A DNA stretch of 64,000 nt from Babylonia areolata (taxonomy: Eukaryota; Mollusca; Gastropoda; Neogastropoda; Buccinidae), in the NCBI RefSeq assembly GCF_041734735.1, contig NC_134903.1:12046851-12110850 (forward strand), in the 5' to 3' direction. The notes beneath the pieces were generated by a model, which saw only the letters and a program-made list of their open reading frames with translations, ran no database searches and was not told the origin of the DNA. This document shows positions 33,101 through 46,320 of this stretch, one piece after another. The translations under genes were made by a program, and so were the position numbers. Each line of letters starts with the position of its first letter. Position 1 is the stretch's first letter.

Positions 33101-35711
33101 CCCGCTCCAAGCAATGGCACATGCTGGACTATGTGATTGTCCGGCAGAGGGACAGAGGTGATGTTTCCATTATTCACTGCATGAGAGAAGCAGTCTGTTG
33201 GTCAGACCATTGCTTGGTATGCAGCAAGATGAACATCAGACTTGCACGCAAGCTCCAACCAGCCAGGCAGAAACCCCCTAGGAAGCTGAACATCCACCGC
33301 CTCCCTATCACCAAGGATGTGCTGCAGCAGCAAATCCACACAGCTCTCCAAGAAATTCCTGCATCGACTGATGTAGAAGAGGTATGGAGCAACTTTAGAG
33401 ATGCTGTGTACACAGCAGCAGTGGACACACTCGGCTTTGTACAGAGGAGCCACAAAGACTGGTTTGACAAGAATGACTCTGGAATCTCCCAGCTCCTGAA
33501 CACACTGCATATACGGCATCAGGACCACATTTCTGATAAAGACTGCCAGAGGAAGGAAAACCAGTTCTTGCAAACCAAGCAACTCATACAGAAGAGACTG
33601 CGTGAGATGAAGAACACCTGGTGGGAGAGAAAGTCTGAAGTGCTTCAGTCCGCTGCTGATGCTCACGACATGAAGCCCTTCCATGATGGTCTCCGAGCTG
33701 TGTATGGGCAAAGAGTCACAGGATCAACCCCTGTCCCAGCCTTGGACCAGACCACCCTCCTGACATACAAGAAAGACATCCTTGCCCACTGGGCAGAGCA
33801 CTTCAACACCCTGCTCAACAGGGACTCGTCTGTATCTGACAAGGTAATTGCAGCCCTCCCACAGCTACCAGTCAATGACTTGCTAGCTGCCCCTCCCACC
33901 AAGGCCAAGACCCGGTAGGCCCTGAAGCTGACAACGTCAGGAAAAGCGAAAAGCACCAGGAGCGGATGGAATCCAGGCTGACATCAACAAGTATGGAGGC
34001 AAGGTGCTGACAGACAAGCTGAACACCCTGTTCCAGTCTATCTGGGAGAGAGGGGAGGTCCCCCAGGATTTCAAGGATGCTTCAATTGTCCACATTTACA
34101 AACGGAAGGGAGACAAAACATCCTGCGATAACCACCATGGAATCTCTCTCCTCTGCATCGCCGGCAAGATCTTCGCCCACATCATACTGAACAGACTGGT
34201 CGACCATGTCTCCAACAAAGTCATCCCTGAAGCACAGTGCGGCTTCCACTCAGGCAGGGGAACATGTGACATGGTGTTTGCCGTACGCCAGATGTAAGGG
34301 AATTGCCGTGAGCAGAACAAGGAGCTCCACATGGTCTTTGTAGACCTGACTAAGGCCTTCGACAAGGTGAACAGCCATGGTGTGTGGAAGATCCTCCAAA
34401 AGTTCGGCTGCCCAGACAGCCTAATCCAGCTGATTGCGTCATTCCACAATGGCATGCAAGCAAGAGTACAGGAAAATACTGACATGTCAGATCCGTTTCC
34501 TGTGGTAAATGGAGTGAAGCAGGGCTGCATCCTGGCACCCACACTGTTCTCCATTCTCTTCTCTGCCATGCTGATTGATACCTTCCAAGACTGTGACCAG
34601 GGCATCTACATTCAGTTTCGCACAGATGGCAAACTTTTCAACTTGCGGCTACTCCACACCAGGTCCAGGGTGTTTGAGGCACTGTTGAGAGAGTTCCTCT
34701 TCGCTGATGACTGCGCTCTTGCTGCACACACCCATGAGGACATGCAGTTCATTATGGATAGGTTCTCAACCTCCTGAAGGCGCTTTGGACTCACCATCAG
34801 CCTCAGCAAGACGGATTCCATGTACCAACCAGCTAGCTCACAGAACGCCAGTGCCTCCCCCTCACCTGCAATCAAGACTGATGACATAAAGATCAAGCCA
34901 GTCGACAAGTTTTGCTACCTGGGCAGCACCCTATGCAGCAACGGAGCCATTGATGCAGAAGTGACGCTGCGCACTGCCAAGGCCAGCTCCGCCTTTCGCA
35001 GACTCAACAACAGGCTGTGGAACAACAACATCAGGCTCAGCACCAAAACCAAAACCTACAGAGCTGTTGTGCTGACCACCTTGTTGTACTGCTGTGAAAC
35101 ATGGACGACATATCGCCGTCACATTCAACAACTTGAGCAGTTTCACCAGAGATGCCTACGAAAGATCCTCAGCATAAAGTGGCAAGGCAGGGTCTCCAAC
35201 CTCCAGGTCCTGGAGAGGAGCGGCCTGACCAGCATTGAAAGCCTGCTGATCCTGTGCCAGCTACGCTGGACAGGACATGTTGTCCGCATGACAGACAGCA
35301 GGATCCTGAAGATGCTCTTGTATGGCCAGCTGAAGGAAGGCCACCGCGAACTTGGAAGACCTTGCAAGCCCTTCAAGGACACCTTGAAGACAAACCTCAA
35401 AGCCTGTGACATAGACATCACTTCCTGGGAAACTGATGCCCTTGACCACTCTCGCTGGAGGATGCTGTGCTCTAGTGGCATAAAGACGTTTGAAAACAAG
35501 AGAACGTTGGCCATTGAGGAGAAGCATGAGTGAAGGAAGCAGGGCTCAACTTTTCCCTTTCAACACCTGTGGGAAGTGCTGTGCATCCAGAATCAGCCTC
35601 TTCTCCTATATGAAGACACACACCGACAGATAAGCCTGCCTGCCTACTCATCCGTTGGTCCGATGGGAGACTCCAACATATATATGTGTAAGTATGTGTG
35701 TGTGTAATATA

Positions 35712-35780
<69 letters not shown>

Positions 35781-36791
35781 CAAGTGTGTGCGTGTGTATG
35801 TATGCGTATGTCAATGCATGAATGCCTCTAAAATCCAGTTTTCAATTATTTGATCACACTTATTCATGGGGGAGTGGGGCTTGAAATGAACATGTATGTT
35901 TATTCAATAAAATATGAAATCAAATGAAACCAGTGTTGTGTGTTGAATCAAACTGAGAAAGGATATGAACTACAAAAATTATCCTTCTCTGAGAAAAAAG
36001 ATATTTAAACTTTTTTTTATTTAAATCACTGTACATACTTTAGGAAGCAAACAAATTGTGTGAACATAGACACCAACTTGTTATTATTTCAATTATGGTA
36101 AAGAAATCTTCAGCACTATATGCAGTCACATGTATACTATAAATGATTATAAAATGCAAGCTTACATGCATTATGGAGGAGGGAAAATTGTTGACTGTGA
36201 ATGGAACATTGAATTGATTTCCAGCTATCTGAGTTGGACAAAGTTGTGGAACAAACAACAGGCCCTTTTTGTGTGAATGTGCATGTGTTCTCATCATGTT
36301 TGTGTGTGATTGTGCATGTACGTGTGTTCAAAGAGAGAGAGAAAAAAAGAGATTGTCTGATCAACTGACACTGACAATCTTTATTTCATTTATTTCTTTT
36401 TTATCATTTTCATGCTCTAGATTTTAAATATATTTGAACAGTGCTAAGGTCCTCTATAAGCCACTGTTAGCAGTATTACCAATATACCTCTGTCATAATC
36501 TCTGTGTCCTTTTGGTGGGGGAGCAATCGCAACGCCATCAACGCTGGTCAGCAGTTTCTCTGTATCCCACAGTGCTGCAAAAACTGGCTTGGTTGCCAGA
36601 CGCGTTGCCCATGCCATCTCTGAGTGTCCGATCGCGTAGTTAACCACAATGGATACACGGGATTTCATGGCCTCCGTTTCTGAGAAGCCACTGTGCCAGG
36701 TTTTGTACTGCTCCATGAACTCGTCACAGTCACTCTCAGAAAGCACATTCGGGACCACACAGTACCCATCTTGCTCCAGGGCTTGTTTCAT
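29747..36791 (-). CDS. PhyH-family Fe(II)/2-oxoglutarate dioxygenase (3 exons)
   Basis: The joined exons (304 + 212 + 423 nt) give a 312-residue protein with stop. Proteins of this family use Fe(II) and 2-oxoglutarate to hydroxylate a substrate; the substrate here cannot be told from sequence. The iron facial triad is visible: H107-C-D109 in FWLHCDQSA and the distal H202 in GMVLWDSRVIHDNRPP, with Arg216 or Arg218 placed to bind the 2-oxoglutarate carboxylate. The start MKQALEQDGYCVVPNVLSES is the usual PhyH N-terminus (DGYxVxxxxL). About 85 residues follow the core, basic and Pro/Gly-rich, ending PTWLKS. I see no signal peptide or membrane segment, so it is probably cytosolic. It is transcribed away from DHX29, with starts about 2.2 kb apart. 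Phases agree at both junctions and the motifs are intact, so it looks functional. Confidence 0.9.
30200..30390. repeat. Tandem duplication, unit about 105 bp
   Basis: gcaacctttgcagcgctaag and acatgaatctttatg-type sequence occurs at about 30207-30298 and 30310-30390 with moderate divergence. In PhyH intron 2. Confidence 0.75.
30391..30472 (-). mobile_element. SINE family C, 82-bp tail-only copy with target site duplication
   Basis: gtagctcaaggaggcgtcac to atatacgctacaccacac. GCTTAGAGTTA flanks it at 30380-30390 and 30473-30483. Confidence 0.9.
30760..31024. repeat. Copies of the PhyH exon 2 3' edge and donor
   Basis: Two copies (about 30811-30867 and 30911-30970) and a partial third (31013-31024) of the exon 2 end, each with tttggaaaggyrgcagaa. 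Minus-strand donors read ccacag|gtaaat and ctgcag|gtaaat, against the true ccgcag|gtgaat. They alternate with a cagcagat-accatctatttt spacer. Confidence 0.88.
31025..31406 (-). mobile_element. SINE family A, full length
   Basis: ttcttcttcgttcgtgggct to the head cggctattgtgcccgtc. Minus B box ggtttgaatctcag. It is inserted inside a unit of the PhyH donor array just beside the real donor (TGCTAAT and TGCTGAT at its edges). Confidence 0.9.
31435..31646 (-). CDS. PhyH-like dioxygenase exon 2 (HxD motif)
   Basis: Acceptor cattttcag and donor ccgcag|gtgaat. It encodes SFWLHCDQSALRQGLHGYQG, with the iron-binding HCD, through to REFCRLSKPQ, ending in phase 0. Copies of its last roughly 24 nt with the donor lie in the following intron. 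Confidence 0.9.
31790..35690 (+). mobile_element. LINE (APE endonuclease/RT, RTE-like style), nearly full length, broken
   Basis: 5' UTR-like part 31790-32460; endonuclease about 32466-33240 (LGAWNVRTL, ILGDFNARVG, SDHCLV); RT about 33960-34780 (FVDLTKAFDKVNSHGVWKIL, VKQGCILAPTLFSILFSAML, FLFADDCAL near 34700); C-terminal RT-linked part 34820-35533 (LGSTLCSNGAI, LLYCCETW, LEQFHQRCLRKIL). Two frameshifts (about 32850 and 33915) and two in-frame stops (34295-34297 TAA and 34775-34777 TGA). The endonuclease motif usually ALSETR reads ALSKTR, losing the catalytic Glu. It ends at an AT microsatellite. It sits in PhyH intron 1 in the opposite direction. Clade by style only. Confidence 0.93.
35692..35782. 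repeat. (AT)n microsatellite at LINE 3' end
   Basis: Long AT run after the LINE's last recognisable sequence, possibly grown from its tail. Confidence 0.9.
35783..36487. other. PhyH intron 1, no feature
   Basis: AT-rich sequence between the LINE and exon 1. Nothing recognised. Confidence 0.5.
36488..36791 (-). CDS. PhyH-like dioxygenase exon 1
   Basis: ATG at 36791 in good context (gcagccATGA) opens MKQALEQDGYCVVPNVLSES. 101 codons plus 1 nt, ending HRDYDR, donor gacagag|gtatat. Phase 1, completed by GC of exon 2 to make Gly. Confidence 0.88.
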
Positions 36792-38721
36792 GGCTGCCCT
36801 GCTCGGAGATCATAATATGCTTTTAAATTAATGTTGACTGTGAAAGTGTGAGTGTGATATAACATTGTGAGTGTATGTTTCTCTGCTCATGTATACAAAT
36901 TCACACGCATGCACACACAGACACACACTTACACAGCAACAAAGTTCAAAACACAATTCATAACTTTTTGTTCATCAGTGATAGGTTTTGGAATGGGGGT
37001 GGGATAGGGGGAACCACTGTACGCGTGTTCACACATATAAGTGAACCTACATGCATAAATAGTATACATACTGGTTTTATCAGGAAAGAGATAAGTTTTC
37101 CTCTTGCCTTTGATCGAGTCACTCTCGAAGATGACTTATGCAACACGAAAGTTTCCATTCAACATTAAATATAATTAGTAAAGGGTAATTAACTGATACG
37201 ATGTCTAATCTTAAAAATAAGCATATAAAAAACAAAAATCCAACGAGCAACTCTGAGAATGCTTTGTTGTCCTTAATTCCTTAATTTGTTTCACTTTCAG
37301 TTTCGGCTAGCGAACTGCGAAAATCAAGTTCGTATTGTTACCTCTTTTCTTCGTTTAGATCCATATTGAAACTCTCGTTACGGTGTTCAATCCACTTAAA
37401 CACACGTAACCCAAATTTGTTGCCTGCACTTCGTTCTCTAGCTGCCACGAGTATGATGTTCTAAACTGTTAAACAGAAACAGTTGAAGCTTGTCTTTCAG
37501 ATGATTGTGCAAGGCAACCGAAGTAGCGCGGCAAGGACAACTATTGTCATTTTCTTTGCTTTATAATTGTTTCCCTTTATTCCATGATCGTCTGCTCTCG
37601 AATTGAAATTGGTTTTCAGAGCTCTGGACCACGAAAACACCTTTGTTCCAGCATACACGTTGACTTTATGTGTAACTCACATTTGCAGTATTGTAATTTG
37701 TAGCTTTTAGCCTTTTCCATCTCACTATTCTGTTTGTTTTGCATTCCATACACTTCCGATCCATGTTTTACAACAGCGCCATGTGTGAGCACAAAAAAAA
37801 AAAGACCTCACAGCAGACGATTTTAAGCTCCGTGTACGGTGATTGTCTCTGTCTCTGTCTTTCCTAATCGAAGTTTCATTCTGTAGAAGATTCTCGCCTT
37901 CCATCATTAGTTTGCGATTACATTTACTGAACTAGTATTAAAATGATGTGTGAAAGTCACTAAGTAAGTTGAAGTCTGAGACTGGTTTGTACTCAAAATA
38001 CTTATTTTACTCATTTGATCAAAAATGCATCACATCAGTCATATGGCAATCAGGGTCCATAATACAGACCCAGGCCAGTTAGATCAGCAGTTATTTATAA
38101 TATATACATCATTGATCCGAGTATACACTAGATTCATAAGCAGGCTCGGTGTTTTTTTTGGAGAGGCAGTTAAACTGTCTATGATCCAGTTTGTCTCTAT
38201 TAGGATGTGGGCAATCTGCTACCCACGCATGCCACAGTAATAGTAGGAACTTACGGACCGTGTAAAGGCCAGAAGGCCGGCACACTGATTCTTTCAAGTT
38301 CAAGTATGATAGGAAATGTGGGCAATTCTAAATGAGACTTATGGTTCCAAACTCCCCCGCCCCTCCATATCATTCCTTGCTTTTTGAAAGCATTCAGGTC
38401 ACTTTTATGCCGGAATAAGACAGCTGGGAAAGCCATGATTCAGTCACTTTCATGAGTTGGTAGCCCAAATTTATTGCAACACAGCACAAGGAATAGGAAT
38501 ATTTATGATTGTATCATATGCCATCCCCCCCCCCAAAAAAAAAAAAAATTGTCAGTCACAAATGCTCACAGGTACTCTTTCCCAGTTTCTGTTTAATTTT
38601 TTTTTCAGTTATTTTTATTTTCATTTCTATTCACATGCACATACACAGTCTCTCTCACTCTCTCTGTGTCTTTGTGTGTGTGTCTCTCTCTCTCTCGCAC
38701 ACACACTGTCTCTCTCTAATG

Positions 38722-38752
<31 letters not shown>

Positions 38753-38954
38753 TATTATTATCATTATTATCAGTACTTTTATGATTGTATTTCTACTTTC
38801 AATTGTGCATTTATTTGAATTTCGTACAAATGAATGGAATTCTGTACTCATATACTTCATGTCTGGTCACAGGGAAACTCCCAGACACATACAGTGAAGG
38901 AAGGGGAAGCAGGGAGTGGGAAGGGAAGCTGTCAGTTCTTCCTGTGTCATCACC
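36792..38954. other. Divergent intergenic region between PhyH-like gene and DHX29
   Basis: About 2.2 kb separates the two start codons, mostly AT-rich single-copy-looking DNA. Stretches at 37300-37560 and 38860-38954 have more CpG and could hold 5' UTRs. A short (TC/CA) run (38648-38710) and an ATT-rich run (38720-38772) lie near DHX29. No confident coding sequence. Confidence 0.5.
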
Positions 38955-39024
38955 ATGGGCAAGCGAAAAACTAACAAGCAGGCACCTCTGACAAAGGAAG
39001 GGGCAGAGAAGCAAGAGGAAAAAG
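38955..39024 (+). CDS. DHX29: DHX29 coding exon 1
   Basis: ATG in good context (caccATGG) opens [16 protein letters not shown], the basic start typical of DHX29. The donor is g|gtatcc and the exon ends in phase 1. Its last G joins CC of exon 2 to make Ala. Confidence 0.85.
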
Positions 39025-39192
39025 GTATCCAAAAATGATTTACTGTGTAGGGGTTGCGGTTTAGGACTTACCTTTAGCATGTTTATTTTGTTGAAATCAG
39101 TACTTTGGGGGAATCTTTAATCCACTCATCCCTGTCCCCAGAAAAGGTGTGACCAGATTCATGTACAATTTTATCTGTCCTCTCACATGTCT

Positions 39193-39243
<51 letters not shown>

Positions 39244-39801
39244 ATCTCTCTCTTTCTCTTTGAGTGTGTGTGTGTGTGTGTGTTATTGTTCATGAAAATT
39301 TCAAAACATCTTAAAGCCTTTCCATGTATTGCAGCAGAAGAAGAGGAAGAATGTTCAGGATTGTCAAGCATGTGACTCCCAGAACAAGAGAGTTCCATGT
39401 TCTTTGGTTTGGAAGACATCTCTGTGTGGACCACAGTGCACAACTAGCATTAAAGGCGAATAAAATCACTTGCCATATTTCTTCTTCTTCGTTCGTGGGC
39501 TGCTACTCCCACATTCACTTGTATATTACATGAGTGGGCTTTAACGTGTATGACAATTTTTACCAAGCCATGTAGGCAGCCATACTCCGTTTTGGGGGCT
39601 GTGCATGCTGGGTATGTTTTTGTTTCCATAACCCACCAAATCACTTGCCATGTTTCATTTTCAATTGTTTTGGTTTCAGCCAAGAAGACATATGCTTTGC
39701 CAAAGGCAGAGGAGAAAGGTCATGCTGGAGACATTGAAAACATTGAAAAGGTAGAACTCATTTGGTGTGTGCGCGTGTGTGTGTGTGTGCATGTGTGTGT
39801 G

Positions 39802-39835
<34 letters not shown>

Positions 39836-41776
39836 TCTGTGCTTGTGTCTGTGTGTGTGTCTTTGTCTCTCTCTGTGTGTGAGAGAGAGATTTGGGGGAA
39901 ACATATAACTCAATTCACTTTTCATATAACTTTTCAGTGTATTTTGGGCAACGAAAGAATTCTAAAGCATACACACCTCTTTGTGTATATGTCTACAATA
40001 TGACCATTCAAACCCTTGTTCACATGGATTTTATGAGAACAGGTAATTTGCGGACTTTTAACGAGAAGGGAAGAGACTGACGACTGACTGAGAGTGAGAG
40101 ACAGAGATGAGGAGAGAGAGGGAGAGAGAGAGAGAGGAACGTGAGCAGTGCAGACAAATCCATACGTGTTACACCACCTCTTAGGCAGATGATAGACCAG
40201 CAGCATAACCCAACTTGCTTGTCAGGCCTTGAATGCATGCTTATATGTTATTTGTGTACCTATTAGTATTGAGTGAATTTCTTCTACAGAATTTTGCCAG
40301 ACACTTACATCACCATAGGTTCTTTTTCAGTGTGCCAAGTACATGTTACACACAGTACCTTGGTTTATCATCTTATTTGAATGACTAGATGCTCAATTTG
40401 ATTATCCAGTCAAACGTGGGGGAAAGGGTGAGTCCATCTTGACCATTGAAGACGACATAATTCATCAGACGGGCTGGACTGACACTGTGAAAAGGCGAAC
40501 AAGAAGATCTTAACCATTCTGCCACCTTTAATCACACTGTATTGACAGATAAGCATTTTTGTATTGTATTTGTATTTGTATTCCTCTTTTTTGGTCACAA
40601 CAGATTTCTCTGTGTGAAATTCGGGCTGCTGTCCCCAGGGAGAGCGCGTCGCAGCACTGAGAGTGCCACCCATTTTTTGGTATTTTTTCCTGCATGCTGT
40701 TTTTTTTTTATTTGTTTTTCCTGTCGAAGTGGATTTTTCTACAGAATTTTGCCAGGGACAACCCTTATGTTGCCGTGGGTTCTTTTACATGCGCCAAGTG
40801 CATGCTGCACACGTGACCTAGGTTTATTGTCTCATCTGACTAGTGTCAAGGTCTAGTGGAGGGGGAGAAAATATTTGTGACTGAGCCGTGATTCGAACCA
40901 CTGCGCTCAGATTCGCGTTACCTCTAGGCCATCACTCCACCATCACTCTTAACCATTTTGCCACCATCTAAATCACACTGTATTGGCAGAGTAGCATCTT
41001 AACCACTCTGCCACAGTGGAGTGTTGGCCTAGAAGTACTGTGTTTGCCTGGGAAGGGAGAGAATCTGAGCGCACTGGTTTGAATCACACTGGCAGTCGCC
41101 AATATTTTCTCCCCCTCCACTTGACCTTGAGTGGTGGTCTTGACGCAGTCTAGTGCAGCATGCATTTAGCGGACATTAAAGAAACCATGGCAACAAAAGG
41201 GTTGTCCCTGGCAAAATTCTGTAGAAAAATCCACTTACATAGGAAAACAAATCATCTTGTTCTTTGTTCGTGGGCTGCAACTCCCACGTTCTTTTGCATG
41301 TACACAGGTGGGCTTTTATGTATATGACCGCTTTTACCCTGCCATGTAGGCAGCCATACCCTGTTTTCATGGGTAGGAAAACATAAAATTGCAGGCAAAA
41401 CAAACAAAAAAGAAAAGGGTGGCGCTGTCAGTGTAGCGACGTGCTCTCCCTGGGGAGAGCAGCCTGAATTTCACACAGAGAAATCTGTTGTGACAGAAAG
41501 AGTGACCCAAATGCAATACTAAACACCTTCCTCCCCAGGTGAGCATCCCGGCTAGTCTGGAGAAGGAGCTGGTGGACCTCATCCTCCACGAACACCAGCA
41601 CAGGAAGCGTCTGGGCGTCCTCTCCAAGCGTATCACCACCAAGAAGCTCACTGTGAGGACACAGAGAGACTTGCCCTTTACTCTCTCTTTCTTTCTTTCT
41701 TTCTTCTTCTTCTGGTTTTGTAGATTGCAGCTTCTACATTCTGAAAAAAAAACAACAAAAGAAAAACCCAAGAAAC

Positions 41777-41818
<42 letters not shown>

Positions 41819-44800
41819 TCGACATTCTCTTGTGTGTACAAGTGGGCTTTTGCCTCACCCTCAGTCATCTCTTCCTATGGAATGCAAGGAAAGGGAAAAC
41901 AAAACAAAAACAACCAAACAAATAAGAAACGAAGGGAAAAAAAAACAACAAAAAACAACAACAACAACAACAGTAGTTGTACATATTCTTTCATGGTGGA
42001 GCAGCCGGACAGAGAGAAATCTGATAGTGACAACAGCAAAAATTACAAATTTCGGAATACAGTGCAACACAGCACAACTCCACATAAACCACGCATCACA
42101 TTTTGTAAATTAGCTTGAGAGTGAACATATGTGATAATGTGGCACATGGAATTATTAATGAAATGGTTTCTTGTGATTCTGTGACAAAAAGTGTGACTCA
42201 AAAAAGATGGATTTTTTTTAAAAAGGAGAAAAGAAAAAAAAAGAAGAAAAGAAAAAGGAAACTAACATTTTTTTTCACTGAATCCTACTCTTTCCTTTAC
42301 ACAGGATATCTACAACAGCCTGTCCACGGCAGGGTTTTCTCAGCGTCAGGTAGAGGGCGCTATGTCAGCTACGGTTGCCATGGGGGGCGACCTACATGAT
42401 GCCCTCGACTGGCTCTGTCTCAACACACCCAATGGTATTGATTATTATTACTATTATAATTACTGTTATGAGCATTTTTACCTAATCTTAAAATATAAAC
42501 CCTAGGTGTTTACAAATAGAATAAACAAAAAAATGTAAACGTCGAAAAGGCAAAATTGAACACAAGATGAAAACATGATTAAATGCCCCTTCCCCCCCCC
42601 CCCCCACCCCCCTTCCCCAACAAACACACACCCAAACCACACAACCACTGTACACACAAGTCATAGTATACAATCATAAATAGTACACAATCAAAAATAC
42701 GACCTACAAATTCTGAAACTCTCAAACCCACTCACTCACTGATAGTCCTTTTAGTTCATACTGGAAATTCCAAAAGGGATAAGCTGTTGTGAATTATTCA
42801 GGAGGGGAAAAGATGGGTCTTCAGACTGGATTTGAAAGACTGCAGCGAAGATGAGTGGGTGAGAGGCTGAGGAAGTTGATTCCAAAGAGTGGTCTGTGTG
42901 TAGGGGTGTGTGTGTTTGTGTGTGTGTATCTGCCTCCTCTGCATCTGTTAACCCTGTAACACAGTACTACCTGCCATATTTGGGGAGTAAAACCTGATGA
43001 GAAAATCCGATCTGGAGAATGATATGCTCCGCCAGATTTGACTTGTTGCCCAAGGCACGCCGGATCATGTAAAACCATTTGCAGAAACCCTAGCTTTACT
43101 GACAGACCTGGAGGAATCTGGTGGACAGTTCCAAAGGATTCTTCATAGGCTTGAGGGAGGAGAAGAAGTTTTTATTTACAACGAGTTGAAGTTTTAAAGG
43201 TGGACTTTTTATTTTCAAGTTTTAAAGATATACTTTTTTTCTTTTTCTTTTCTTTTTACATGAGGAGGAGGAAGGTGGCAGAATGGTTAAGACGTGCTTG
43301 GGGTGAGTCCTGTCAATGTCGTCAGTGTCGGCAGATTCATGGGGGGCTGTTGTTTGAGGGACGTGGTGGCGGTCTCCACTCTGGGAGGGACGCTCACTCA
43401 GTCTGGCTCCGCAACTAAGCCATTATTGTCGTTAGTAGGGGGCTTAGTAGGTGGTGTTCTGATGTGTGGCCTCCTGGCGACCTAACATCAATGGTTCCCT
43501 GTGGACTGCCGATGCTGGAACTGCGAAGGACGAACCCGGGTGTGGCCGTGTATTGGGGAATCTAAATGAGCGGCGTGGGAGTAATGCCACTGAAATGGTG
43601 CAGATGATGGGGCAGCAAAAAAAAAAAAAAAAAAGAAGAATGGTTAAGACGCTCATCTTCCAATACAGAGAGTCCATGAAGGCCTGGGTTTGAATCCCCC
43701 TCTCACCCTTTCTCTGAAGTTTGACTGGAAAATCAAACTGAGCATCTAGTCGTTGGGATGAGATATTAAACCGAGGTCCCATGTGCAGCATGCACTTGGC
43801 ACACTGGAAAAAGAACCCATGGATTCAAGAGTGTTGTCCTCTGGCAAAATTCTGTGGGAAAAAGAATTCACCCAAATATGTACACAAATATATATATATA
43901 ATATATATATGCATGCACTCAAGGCCTGACTAAGCGTGATGGATTATGCTGCTGGTCAGGCATCTGCCTAGCAGATGTGGTATAGCGTGTATGGATTTGT
44001 CCGAACGCAGTTACGCCTCCTTTAGAAACTGAAACAAAGGTGTTGCTTAACAGTAAGTTAACTAAAACTTGACAGGTGCAATAGCCGAGTGGTTAAAGCG
44101 CTGGACTTTCAATTTGAGGGTCTTGGGTTTGAATCTCAGTAACAGTGCCTGGTGGGTAAAGGGTGGAGATTTTTCCAGTCTCCCGGGTCAACATATGTAC
44201 AGACTTGCTTGTGCCTGAACCCCCTTCGTGGGTATACACAAGCATAAGATCAAATACACTCATTAAAGATCCTGTAATCTTTGTCAGCGTTTGGTGGGTT
44301 ATGGAAACAAGAACACACCCAACATGCACACTGCAGAAAACGGAGTATAGCTGCCTACATGGCAGGGTAAAAACGGTCATACACGTAAAAGCCCACTCAT
44401 GTACAGACGAGTGAACGTGGGAGTTGCAGCCCATGAACGAAGCAGAAGAAGAAGAATAAACTGAAACTCTTTTTTATATCTGTGTAACAGAGCAGCTGCC
44501 AAAAGGGTTTTCTCAGACCCTGCAGGCGGAGGAGGAGAAGAAGAGCAAGCCTCGGTTTGACGCCAGTCAGCAGGTGGACGCCAGGGCGGGGCCCCCTCCC
44601 ACTGTGGTGCCGGCCGTTCCCATTGTGAGTGTTTAATTACACATACTTAACTCACTCAGTACGGCCAGTCCTCTCTTCTCCTCTACACAGAACCCTCGGA
44701 TGTGCAGTGGGTGTCTGAATGACCCAACCTTCAGCTTCCGTCGTCAGAATTGTGGTATTCTTTGTCAACATTCAACTCTTCAGTATAAGAGCCTTCCGCT

Positions 44801-45238
44801 TGAAATATTTTGATGATGGTAACTGGGGTGAAACGCTGTTAACGTCGTCTCTTTCGCCGTTCGTATGGAGAGAGTTAACCGTGACCCAACTAGTGCAAAC
44901 TCCAGCAGGGGTCTGACATTCCTGTCCTGTGCAAACTACTATCCGCCTATGCAGAGAAAACGAAAGTAACTACGGCCGATAACCTCCCGGAAGTAGGTAA
45001 CCTCCCCTTTGTCCCGCTGGCTAGCGCCCTCTTTTTCCGGCAGCCATTATGACTCTTGTTCCTGTGCTCTTCATACGGCTAAGTTTTTTTTGTGCATTTT
45101 CTGTCTGTCTTAAGGAGGAAGGTGACAGAATGGTTAAGACGCTCAGCTGCCAATACAGAGAGTCCGTGAGGGTGTGGGTTCGAATCCCGCTCTCGCCCTT
45201 TCTCCTAAGTTTGACTGGAAAATCAAACTGAGCGTCTA

Positions 45239-45269
<31 letters not shown>

Positions 45270-45991
45270 CGTGTGCAGCACGCACTTGGCGCACTGAAAA
45301 AGAACCCATGGCAACGAGAGTGTTGTCCTCTGGCGAAATTACATAAAATGAAATCCACTTTCATAGGTACACAAATATGTAAGCATGCACTCAAGGCCTG
45401 ACTAAGCGCGTTGGGTTATGCTGCTGGTCAGGCATCTGCTCTACAGATGTGGTGTAGCGTGTATGGATTTGTCCGAACGCAGTGACGCCTCCTTGAGAAA
45501 GTGAAACTGAAACCGAAAACTGTCTGTCTGTCGCTTCTTTGGCGTTCTTGTTTTTTGTCATTGTGTTCTGTCACTATGCTGCTTGTGTGTGTGAATCATC
45601 ACAATTCAGAATCAGAATCATATTTATTTGTCATGAAAACTTGTTAATGAAAGGTTTATAGCCACAACAGTAAAGGGTAAAAAAAAAAAACCAAAAAATC
45701 CCCCCCAAAACCCCAACTAAACCAGATGTAAGGTGTTCTAGTTAAAACGTGACCTGTTCTTTGAAACATTCATAAATGAATTTTGTTAACTGGCGTTGTA
45801 TGGGGTCATGATTACACCACGGACTCACTGTGTCAGTATCATCAAAATTTGTGAATTCAGATTTTACATCTGTATATCTGTTCTCATAAGTGTTCATATC
45901 TAATACATTTGTCTACATGTGTGTGTGTGTGTGTTGTGATGTTTTGTGGTGATTTTGTGTCGCATTGTGAGCGTTTCTGTCGCTGTGCTGG

Positions 45992-46036
<45 letters not shown>

Positions 46037-46089
46037 TGGTGTTTTGTGGTGATGTTATGTCCCATTGTGAGTATTTCTGTCACTGTGCT

Positions 46090-46143
<54 letters not shown>

Positions 46144-46188
46144 CAGTGTTGTGTTGTGTCCCATTGTGAGTGTTCTGTCACTGTGCTG

Positions 46189-46223
<35 letters not shown>

Positions 46224-46286
46224 TGTGTTGTGGTGTTTTGTGCTGATTTTGTGTCGCATTGTGAGTATTTCTGTCACTGTGCTGGT

Positions 46287-46320
<34 letters not shown>

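Noticed and set aside
32107-35533. LINE reading frames as host genes (craniofacial development protein 2-like or endonuclease-reverse transcriptase)
   Set aside because: Endonuclease and RT motifs, broken frames and a repeat-style 3' end show a retrotransposon.
38457-38897. Plus-strand frame just before DHX29
   Set aside because: Includes a poly(Ile) run from an ATT microsatellite and no similarity to the DHX29 N-terminus.
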